Part shown: positions 1 through 7,400 of the stretch, in pieces | Numbering within the stretch: the stretch's first letter is position 1 | Layout of the letters: each line of letters opens with the position of its first letter | NCBI GenBank assembly: GCA_045604285.1 | Contig: JAZUNS010000126.1 | Location: 1 to 12,231, forward strand | Length of the DNA stretch: 12,231 bases | Source of the DNA: SIG636 sp045604285 | GTDB taxonomy: Bacteria > Bacillota > Clostridia > Oscillospirales > CAG-382 | Reading direction: 5' to 3' | The notes under the pieces: generated by a model | Told to the model about the DNA's origin: nothing | The model's database searches: none | Seen by the model: only the letters and a program-made list of their open reading frames with translations | Made by a program: the position numbers and the translations under genes

Positions 1-1
1 C

Positions 2-283
2 TCACAGAACGACATGGCTACGATCCGACTTGCCATCGGCTACAGCGGCGCAGACGTAGACGTTAGCAAAATAGACGTTTCCTTCGTTTCTGAAGGTGGT
101 GAGATTCTTGTTTGCAAGGACGGCGCAGGCGTTGATTTTTCTGAAGAGCTTGCTAAGGAAATCCTTTTGAAGGACGAGATAATTATTGACGTTTGCCTTA
201 ACAGCGGCGATGCCGACGCCACCGCTTGGGGCTGTGACCTTACCTACGATTACGTAAGGATAAACGGCGACTACCGTACATAA
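2..283 (+). CDS. argJ: ArgJ ornithine acetyltransferase, C-terminal end (5' truncated)
   Basis: This is the last 93 codons of bifunctional glutamate N-acetyltransferase / ornithine acetyltransferase, which moves the acetyl group from N-acetylornithine to glutamate and so recycles it in arginine synthesis. The visible part belongs to the beta chain made by self-cleavage; the Thr nucleophile lies upstream, outside the window. Recognition rests on AIGYSGAD, GAGVDF and the family-typical tail ATAWGCDLTYDYVRINGDYRT minus its last residue. The frame is open to the left edge, so the Met codon at 14 is almost certainly internal. One oddity: the family normally has a D-A-N-W-G-R-I/V segment just before the GYSGA motif, but here the frame reads QNDMATIRL. 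That could be real divergence or sequence error at a contig end. The gene is followed by a hairpin and then argB. The family call is confident. Confidence 0.9.
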   Translation, partial: SQNDMATIRLAIGYSGADVDVSKIDVSFVSEGGEILVCKDGAGVDFSEELAKEILLKDEIIIDVCLNSGDADATAWGCDLTYDYVRINGDYRT

Positions 284-291
284 AATACCGA

Positions 292-327
292 AAAAGCTGC
301 CTTACGGCTTTAATAAAGGCAGCTTTT
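292..327 (+). terminator. Hairpin between argJ and argB, weak terminator or attenuator-like
   Basis: AAAAGCTGCCTT (292-303) pairs perfectly with AAGGCAGCTTTT (316-327) around a 12-base loop. The right arm ends in four T, then A and a mixed TCTGTTT stretch, so the U-tract is short. It begins nine bases after the argJ stop and ends 37 bases before argB. It may stop part of the transcription passing from argJ into argB, or protect RNA ends. No clear promoter is seen between it and argB, so full termination would leave argB without an obvious start site. Confidence 0.5.
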
Positions 328-364
328 ATCTGTTTAATATACAACTTAAAGGAGATAACTTAAA

Positions 365-1237
365 ATGAAAATAAGCAACGCAGAAAGAGCCGAGGTGCTT
401 ACCCAGGCGCTTCCCTACATAAAGAAGTACAACAACAAAATAGTGGTTGTAAAATACGGCGGCAACGCAATGATTAACGAGCATCTTAAAGAGCAGGTTA
501 TGGAAGATATAGTGCTTCTTTCTCTTATCGGCGTTAAGGTAGTGCTTGTACACGGCGGCGGCCCCGAAATAACCGAGACCCTTAACCGCATAGGCAAGGA
601 GAGCGTTTTTGTTGACGGTCTTAGAGTAACCGATAAAGAAACTGCCGAAGTTGTGCAAATGGTTTTGGCGGGCAAAATTAATAAAAGCCTTGTTAATTTG
701 CTGGAGCTTAACGGCGGCAGAGCCTTGGGCGTTTGCGGTCTTGATGACAGAATGATACTTTGCGAGCCAAAGGATGAACGTCTGGGCTTTGTGGGCAGTA
801 TTACCGAGGTTAACGTTACCCCCGTTGCCGACCTGCTGGAAAAGGGCTATATACCCGTTGTTTCCACGGTAGGCTGTGACAAGCAGGGCAACGTTTACAA
901 CATCAACGCCGATACCGCTGCCGCATATATTGCAGGTGCGCTGCAGGCTGAAAGACTTATCTCTATGACGGATATTGCAGGCATTTTAAGAGATAAGGAC
1001 GACCCCGCATCGCTTATCCCCTGCCTTGATATTAAAGAGGCAAGACAACTGTTTGAAGAGGGCGTTATCTCCGGCGGTATGATTCCTAAGGTTGAATGCT
1101 GCATAGACGCCATACACAGAGGCGTTAAGAAGGTTATTATTATGGATGGCAGAGTGCCTCACTCCTTGCTTATAGAAACCCTTACCAACGAGGGCGCAGG
1201 CACCATGGTTGTAGGAGAAAAGAAAGATGAACATTAA
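365..1237 (+). CDS. argB: Acetylglutamate kinase
   Basis: Phosphorylates N-acetyl-L-glutamate with ATP, the second step of arginine synthesis, in the cytoplasm. The 290 residues show the amino acid kinase fold: VVVKYGGNAM (27-36) with the phosphate-binding Lys30, VHGGGPEI (62-69), the substrate-binding GLRVTD (85-90), NINADTAAAYIAGAL (179-193) and GGMIPK (237-242) with a conserved Lys. Length is normal for the family. About 25 residues precede the first strand and include ALPYIKKY; such an N-terminal helix is typical of hexameric, arginine-inhibited kinases, so feedback inhibition by arginine is likely (inference). The start is supported by AAAGGAG at 348-354, ten bases upstream. The stop overlaps argD by 11 bases, which suggests translational coupling. 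Confidence 0.97.
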   Translation: MKISNAERAEVLTQALPYIKKYNNKIVVVKYGGNAMINEHLKEQVMEDIVLLSLIGVKVVLVHGGGPEITETLNRIGKESVFVDGLRVTDKETAEVVQMVLAGKINKSLVNLLELNGGRALGVCGLDDRMILCEPKDERLGFVGSITEVNVTPVADLLEKGYIPVVSTVGCDKQGNVYNINADTAAAYIAGALQAERLISMTDIAGILRDKDDPASLIPCLDIKEARQLFEEGVISGGMIPKVECCIDAIHRGVKKVIIMDGRVPHSLLIETLTNEGAGTMVVGEKKDEH

Positions 1238-2387
1238 AGAAAAGGATAGCTTATATATTGCAGGTACCTATGCCCGCTTCCCCGTGGAGATAGTTAGCGG
1301 CAAGGGCTCGCTGCTGTATGATGAAAACGGCAAGGAATACGTTGATATGTGTACGGGTATTGCCGTTAATACCCTTGGCGTTGCCGACGAGGGCTGGATA
1401 AACGCAGTTACCGCCCAGCTTGGTAAGGTACAGCACGTATCCAATTTGTACTACTCTGCCCCCCAGGCAGAGCTGGCAGAGCTGCTTTGCACCCGCACGG
1501 GCATGAAGAAGGTGTTTTTCGGCAACTCCGGCGCTGAGGCAAACGAATGCGCCATTAAGGTTGCACGCAAGTACGCTGCAGAAAATAAGGGTGCGGAATA
1601 TAACACCATTATCACCCTTGTAAACAGCTTCCACGGCAGAACCATTACCACCCTTGCCGCAACGGGGCAGGATGTGTTCCATAAGGACTTTTTGCCCCTT
1701 ACCGATGGCTTTAAGTATGCGGTTGCCAACGATATAGAATCGGTAAAGGCGTTGGTTGTCGAGGGCGGCGTTGCCGCAATAATGGTAGAGCCCGTTCAGG
1801 GCGAAGGCGGCGTATTGCCCCTTACCAAGGAGTTTTGCGGAGAGCTGCAGAAGCTGGCTGACGAAAAGGATATTCTTTTAATAGTTGACGAGGTGCAAAC
1901 GGGCAACGGCAGAACGGGCGCGCTTTACGGCTATATGGCTTTGGGGCTTAAGCCCGATATAGTGTCCACCGCCAAGGGCTTGGCGGGCGGTTTGCCCATG
2001 GGCGCCTGCCTTATGAACGAAAAGACCGCCGCCGTACTTACGGCAGGAAGCCACGGCTCTACCTTCGGTGGTAACCCCATTGCCGCCGCAGCTGCGCTTT
2101 ACGTTATAAACAGCCTTACGGAAGAGCTTTTGGCAGAGGTAAGGGCGAAGTCTGAGTACGTTTTTAATACACTTCAAGGCAAAAAAGGCATAAAGAGTGT
2201 AAGCGGCATGGGTCTTATGATAGGTATTGAGACCGAAAAAGACGCAGGCGAGGTTATAAACAAGTGTATAGAGATGGGCGTTATTCCCCTGAAGGCAAAA
2301 AACAAGGTTAGGTTACTTCCCGCCCTTAACATACCTATGGAGCTTTTGGAAAAAGCCGTGGCTGTTATATTGAAAGCCGCTGAGTAA
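1227..2387 (+). CDS. argD: Acetylornithine aminotransferase
   Basis: A PLP-dependent class III aminotransferase that converts N-acetylglutamate semialdehyde and glutamate to N-acetylornithine and 2-oxoglutarate. The 386 residues match ArgD length. Visible marks are the PLP phosphate-binding NSGAEANECAIKVARKY (100-116), SFHGRT (134-139), DEVQTGNGRTG (221-231) with the Asp that contacts the pyridine nitrogen, STAKGLAGGLPMGA (247-260) with Schiff-base Lys250, and GSTFGGNP (277-284). All catalytic positions I could check are intact. The start lies inside the end of argB and has AGGAG at 1213-1217, nine bases upstream. ArgD enzymes sometimes also serve as succinyldiaminopimelate aminotransferase in lysine synthesis. 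That is worth noting because a DapF-like domain is encoded downstream, but nothing here shows that second role. Confidence 0.96.
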   Translation: MNIKEKDSLYIAGTYARFPVEIVSGKGSLLYDENGKEYVDMCTGIAVNTLGVADEGWINAVTAQLGKVQHVSNLYYSAPQAELAELLCTRTGMKKVFFGNSGAEANECAIKVARKYAAENKGAEYNTIITLVNSFHGRTITTLAATGQDVFHKDFLPLTDGFKYAVANDIESVKALVVEGGVAAIMVEPVQGEGGVLPLTKEFCGELQKLADEKDILLIVDEVQTGNGRTGALYGYMALGLKPDIVSTAKGLAGGLPMGACLMNEKTAAVLTAGSHGSTFGGNPIAAAAALYVINSLTEELLAEVRAKSEYVFNTLQGKKGIKSVSGMGLMIGIETEKDAGEVINKCIEMGVIPLKAKNKVRLLPALNIPMELLEKAVAVILKAAE

Positions 2388-2403
2388 AGAGAGGTTAAAA
2401 ACT

Positions 2404-3405
2404 ATGGATTTTAAAGGCAGAAACTTTTTAAAGCTTTTGGATTACACCCCCGCAGAGATCGGCGCACTTATTGACCTTGCCGCCGACCTTAAGGCAAAGA
2501 AAAAGCAGGGCGTTGCCCACGATATTTGCCGCGGTATGAATATAGCCCTTATTTTTGAAAAGACATGCACCCGCACCCGTTGCAGCTTTGAGGTGGCGGG
2601 CTATGACCTGGGCATGGGCGTTACTTATCTTGACCCTACGGGCTCTCAGATAGGCAAAAAGGAAAGCATTGCCGACACCGCAAGGGTGCTTGGCAGAATT
2701 TACGACGGTATTGAGTACCGCGGATATGGGCAGGAGATAGTTGAGGAGCTTGGCAAATACGCAGGCGTACCCGTATGGAACGGTCTTACCAACGAGTTTC
2801 ATCCCACCCAGATATTGGCGGATTTTCTTACGATAAAAGAGCGTTTCGGCACCCTTAAGGGAGTTAAGCTGGTATATCTTGGGGATGCAAGATACAACAT
2901 GGGCAACTCTCTTATGGTGGGCTGTGCCAAAATGGGCATGGACTTTGTTGCCGCCGCACCCGAAAAGTATTTTCCCAATGCAGAGCTTGTGGCGCAGTGT
3001 AAGGCAATTGCCGAGGAAACCGGCGCAAGCATAAGCTTTGAGACCGACCCCATGAAGGCCGTTGAAGGTGCAAACGTCCTTTATACCGACGTTTGGGTTT
3101 CCATGGGCGAGCCTGCAGAGGTTTGGGAAGAGCGCATTAAGGAGCTTTCTCCCTACCGTGTAACCACCAAGCTTATGGATGCCGCCGCAGAAAACGCCGT
3201 GTTTATGCACTGCCTGCCTGCGTTCCATGACCTTAAGACCGTTATCGGCAAGGAAATGGGCGAAAAGTTTGGCATTAGTGAAATGGAAGTTACCGACGAA
3301 GTGTTTGAAAGCCCCCGTTCTATAGTGTTTGATGAGGCTGAAAACAGAATGCACACCATAAAAGCAGTTATGGCAGCTACCTTGAAGGGGGCTTTTGCAG
3401 AATGA
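2404..3405 (+). CDS. argF: Ornithine carbamoyltransferase
   Basis: Joins carbamoyl phosphate and ornithine to give citrulline. The 333 residues are of the longer E. coli ArgF/ArcB-like type. Motifs: carbamoyl phosphate loop FEKTCTRTRCSFE (51-63), NEFHPTQILAD (130-140), LGDARYNMGNSL (159-170), ornithine-binding DVWVSMGEP (229-237), HCLPAFHD (269-276) and the C-terminal NRMHTIKAVM. The phosphate loop reads Cys-Thr-Arg-Thr-Arg where Ser-Thr-Arg-Thr-Arg is usual, placing Cys55 at a phosphate-contacting Ser; the effect is unknown. The gene sits between argD and carA, next to the genes supplying its carbamoyl phosphate, which supports an anabolic rather than arginine-deiminase role. A purine-rich site AAGAGAGG (2387-2394) precedes the start by nine bases. 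The stop shares ATGA with carA. Confidence 0.96.
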   Translation: MDFKGRNFLKLLDYTPAEIGALIDLAADLKAKKKQGVAHDICRGMNIALIFEKTCTRTRCSFEVAGYDLGMGVTYLDPTGSQIGKKESIADTARVLGRIYDGIEYRGYGQEIVEELGKYAGVPVWNGLTNEFHPTQILADFLTIKERFGTLKGVKLVYLGDARYNMGNSLMVGCAKMGMDFVAAAPEKYFPNAELVAQCKAIAEETGASISFETDPMKAVEGANVLYTDVWVSMGEPAEVWEERIKELSPYRVTTKLMDAAAENAVFMHCLPAFHDLKTVIGKEMGEKFGISEMEVTDEVFESPRSIVFDEAENRMHTIKAVMAATLKGAFAE

Positions 3406-4460
3406 AAAAAGCCTTTTTGGTCTTTGAGGACGGCACCGTTTTTGAAGGCTTTGCCGCAGGAAAAGACGGTGACGCCATAGGTGAATGCGTGTTTACCGTA
3501 GGCGGTATGTGCGGATATCTGGAAACGATTTCCGACCCCTCTTACTACGGGCAAATAGTTGTGCAAACCTTTCCCCTTATAGGGAACTACGGCGCAATAA
3601 ACGCCGACTTGGAGGGGGACTGCGCCCTTGCCGGCTACGTGGTAAGAGAGCTGTGCGACGCACCCTCTAATTTCCGCTGCGATACCACCCTTGACGCTTT
3701 GTTAAAGGAAAAGGGCGTGTGTGCGATTTGCGGTGTGGATACCAGGGCAATTACGGCACATCTGAGAGAAAAGGGCTGTATGAACGCAAAGATTTGCTCT
3801 AAGCTGCCTGAGGATTTTGAAGAAATTAAAAAGCATACCGTAACGAAGGCTGTGGATGCCGTAACCTGCAAGGAGCAAAAGGTGTACCAGGCTGAAGGCG
3901 AAGAGCTTTACAGAATTACCGTTATAGATTGCGGCGTTAAGAACAGTTTTATAAAACAGCTTAATAAGTACGGCGCTACCGTTACCCTTATGCCCGCAAT
4001 AAGCGGATATGCTGAGATTATGTCAACCAATCCTCAAGGGATATTGGTAAGCAACGGCCCCGGCGACCCCAAGGACTGCGTAGCTAAAGAGCTGGTACGG
4101 GCGCTTATGGGTACAGTACCCATGCTTGGTATAGGTCTGGGGCATCAGCTTATGGCGCTGGCAGCAGGCGGTGATACTGAAAAAATGTCCACGGGGCACC
4201 GTGGCGGCAGTCAAACCGTTAAGCATTTGAAAAAAGGACGCTGTTATATAACCAATCAAAACCACGGCTACGTTGTAAAGTCTAATTCTGTTCCCAACGC
4301 AACGGTTACCATGGTAAACCTTAACGACGGCACCGTTGAAGCCCTGGATTATACGGGCAAAAACGCAATGTCGGTACAGTTTTATCCCGAGGTTTACGGT
4401 GCCGACGGCGACGGCGGCTTTGTATTTGAAGAGTTTTTTGATAAGATAAGAGGTGTGTAG
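3402..4460 (+). CDS. carA: Carbamoyl phosphate synthetase small subunit, glutaminase site lost
   Basis: By family, CarA hydrolyses glutamine and channels ammonia to CarB. The N-terminal CarA domain spans about 1-165 and the class I amidotransferase domain about 171-352, with VSNGPGDP (216-223), LGHQLMALAAGG (246-257) and QNHGY (286-290) still recognisable. The catalytic residues are not there. The nucleophile elbow normally reads GICLGHQ; here it is GIGLGHQ, with Gly245 (codon GGT, 4134-4136) replacing Cys269 of the E. coli enzyme. The usual HPE of the triad reads YPE, Tyr328 replacing His353, with Glu330 kept. The region after HPE, and the N-domain segment usually FNT-x-MTGYQE (here FTVGGMCGYLE, 31-41), also diverge. 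At 352 residues it is shorter than the 382 of E. coli. The frame is intact, so this is not a decayed pseudogene. It probably acts as a structural partner of an ammonia-using CarB (inference). It overlaps argF by four bases. Confidence 0.93.
   Translation: MKKAFLVFEDGTVFEGFAAGKDGDAIGECVFTVGGMCGYLETISDPSYYGQIVVQTFPLIGNYGAINADLEGDCALAGYVVRELCDAPSNFRCDTTLDALLKEKGVCAICGVDTRAITAHLREKGCMNAKICSKLPEDFEEIKKHTVTKAVDAVTCKEQKVYQAEGEELYRITVIDCGVKNSFIKQLNKYGATVTLMPAISGYAEIMSTNPQGILVSNGPGDPKDCVAKELVRALMGTVPMLGIGLGHQLMALAAGGDTEKMSTGHRGGSQTVKHLKKGRCYITNQNHGYVVKSNSVPNATVTMVNLNDGTVEALDYTGKNAMSVQFYPEVYGADGDGGFVFEEFFDKIRGV
4448..4453 (+). promoter_or_regulatory. Ribosome binding site setting the carB-dapF start
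   Basis: AAGAGG ends eight bases before the ATG at 4462, which gives MPLDKSIKK and fits CarB N termini. The in-frame GTG at 4453 overlaps this site and has no ribosome site at a sensible distance, so the shorter start is preferred. Confidence 0.65.
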
Positions 4461-4461
4461 A

Positions 4462-7400
4462 ATGCCACTTGACAAAAGCATAAAAAAGGTTTTGGTTATA
4501 GGCTCGGGTCCTATAGTTATAGGTCAGGCGGCAGAGTTTGACTATGCAGGCGCCCAGGCTTGCCGTGTACTTAAGGCAGCAGGCGTTAACGTGGTGCTTA
4601 TAAACTCCAACCCCGCAACCATAATGACCGATAACGCCCTTGCGGACGAAATTTATCTTGAGCCTCTTACTGCCGAAACAATAAAGCGTATTATAGAAAA
4701 AGTACGTCCCGACAGCCTGCTTGCAGGACTTGGCGGTCAAACGGGACTTACCATAGCCATGCAGCTACACGCCGAGGGCTTTTTGGAAAAAGCGGGCGTA
4801 AGGCTTATCGGCACCAACGTTGACGCCATTGACAAGGCGGAGGACAGAAAGCTGTTTAAAGAGGCTATGGAGGCTATTGGTGAGCCTACCATCCCCTCTG
4901 ACGTATCAGGTACGGTGCAAGGCGCCCTGGAAATTGCCGACCGCATAGGTTACCCCGTTATAGTGCGGCCCGCCTTTACCCTTGGCGGCGGCGGTGGCGG
5001 CGTTGCCGAAACACCCGAGGAGCTTAGATCCGTTGCCCAAGTGGGGCTGGATACCTCCCCCATTACCCAAATACTTGTAGAGCGTTACATATACGGCTGG
5101 AAAGAAATAGAGTTTGAGACCATGCGTGACAGCGCAGGCAACGCAATTGCCGTGTGCAGTATGGAAAACTTTGACCCCGTGGGCGTACACACCGGCGACA
5201 GCATAGTTGTTGCCCCCGCCCTTACCCTCTCCTCTGCCGAGTATCAGATGCTTAGAAACGCATCGCTTAAGATCGTTTCTGCCCTTAATATAGTGGGCGG
5301 CTGTAACTGTCAGTTTGCCCTTAACCCCAAAAGCTTTGAGTACGCCGTTATAGAGGTTAACCCCAGAGTGTCCCGTTCCTCTGCCCTTGCGTCCAAGGCT
5401 ACGGGCTACCCTATTGCAAAAATAACCTCTAAAATAGCCTTGGGCTATACCTTAGATGAGATACAAAACGACATAACCGGAGTTACCAAGGCCTGTGCCG
5501 AGCCTTCTGTGGACTACGTTGTGGTAAAGTTCCCCAAGTGGCCCTTTGAAAAATTTGTGGGCGCACCCAGAACCCTTGGCACCCAAATGAAGGCAACGGG
5601 TGAGGTAATGTCCATTGCCCCCTCCTTTGAGATGGCGATAATGAAAGCCGTCAGAGGGGCAGAGCTGGGGCTTGAAACCCTTAATGCCGAGCCTACCGAT
5701 AACGCCCCCGTGCGTGAAAGGCTGGCAAGACTGGACGATAGACGCATTTTTACAGTTTTTGAGGCTATCAAGGCGGGCATATCCGTTGAAGAAATAAACC
5801 AAATTACCCGTATTGACAAGTGGTTTATAAGCAAGCTTAAAAATCTTGCAGATTTTGAGCAGAGCTTTGAGGGCGACAAGGATTATTTACGTGCAAAGCA
5901 GCTTGGCTACACGGATAGCGCCCTTAAAAAGCTGTTTGGCTACGTCCCCGCCGCCACCTTTGCCGCCGCCTACAAGATGGTTGATACCTGCGGTGCAGAG
6001 TTTGACGCCACCACGCCTTATTTTTACTCTACGGCGGATAAGATTTGCGAATCCCGCAGTTGGAAGCGCAGTGGTAAAGAGGTAGTTTTGGTCCTTGGCA
6101 GCGGCCCTATACGGATAGGTCAGGGTATTGAGTTTGACTATTCCTCCGTTCACTCGGTATGGACCCTTAAGGAGATGGGCTACGAGGTTGTTATTATCAA
6201 CAACAACCCCGAAACCGTATCCACCGACTATGACACGGCGGATAGGCTTTACTTTGAGCCCCTTTGTCCCGAAGACGTGATGAACGTTATAAACATAGAA
6301 AAGCCCATTGGCGTTGTTGTTGCCTTTGGCGGACAAACTGCCATAAAGCTTACCAAGTTCCTTGACGATGCAGGCATAAGAATACTTGGCACCTCTGCCG
6401 AGGGCATAGACCTTGCCGAGGACAGAGAGCGCTTTGACGCTTTGCTTGAGGAGATAGGCGTGCGCCGTCCTTCGGGCAGAGGCGTGCTGACCCTAAACGA
6501 AGCGCTTGCCACCGCAAACGAGCTGGGCTACCCTGTACTTTTGCGTCCCTCCTACGTTATAGGTGGGCAAAACATGAAGATAGTCCACGATGACGGCGAG
6601 GTTGTGCTGTATATGGAGCGCATCCTTAAGCAGGGCATTGAAAACCCCGTTTTAGTGGACAAATATATGATGGGGACCGAGCTGGAGGTTGACGTTATAT
6701 CCGACGGTACCGACGTGCTTATCCCCGGTATAATGGAGCATATAGAGCGTGCAGGGGTACACAGCGGCGACTCTATTGCCGTTTACCCGCCCTACAGCCT
6801 TACCGACCGCATGATCGACAAGGTTACCGAGATATCGGAAAAGCTTGCTCGTGCCTTGGGTACCAAGGGGCTTGTAAACATACAATACCTTATTTATCAA
6901 AACGAGCTTTTCGTTATAGAGGTTAACCCCAGAGCATCCAGAACCATTCCGTACATAAGCAAGGTTACGGGGGTGCCTATGGTAGACCTTGCATCACGGG
7001 TGATGCTGGGCGAAAAGCTTATAGATATGGGCTACGGCAGCGGCTTGTACCACACGCCACCCTATTTTGCAGTTAAGGTGCCGGTTTTCTCCTTTGAAAA
7101 GCTTACCGGCGTTAACGCCTACTTAGGGCCTGAGATGAAGTCTACGGGCGAAGTGCTTGGCATAGGCAAAACCGTTGAAGAGGCGCTGTTTAAGGGCCTT
7201 ACGGCGGCAGGCTTCAGCGTTAAGCATCCCTTTGCCGAAAACATAGGCTTCTTTATAAGCGTTGACACCCACGACCAGCTTGAGGTGGTAGGTATAGCCA
7301 AAAAGCTTAGCGATCTTGGCTTTGGACTTTACGCCACCCCCGAAACTGCCGACAGCATTGAAGGGCTGGGCATTGAGGTTACCCGTGTTAACGGCATAGG

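Noticed and set aside
2428..3354. A 308-codon minus-strand open frame opposite argF
   Set aside because: argF is unambiguous on the plus strand; the antisense translation is Cys- and His-rich without family resemblance and is a shadow.
3402..4460. carA as a pseudogene
   Set aside because: The frame is intact, its start is coupled to argF, other family motifs are kept, and carB follows directly; loss is confined to catalytic and glutamine-binding parts.
4453..4461. GTG start for carB three codons upstream of the ATG
   Set aside because: It overlaps the ribosome binding site of the ATG at 4462 and the end of carA, and adds MCR, which is not typical of CarB.
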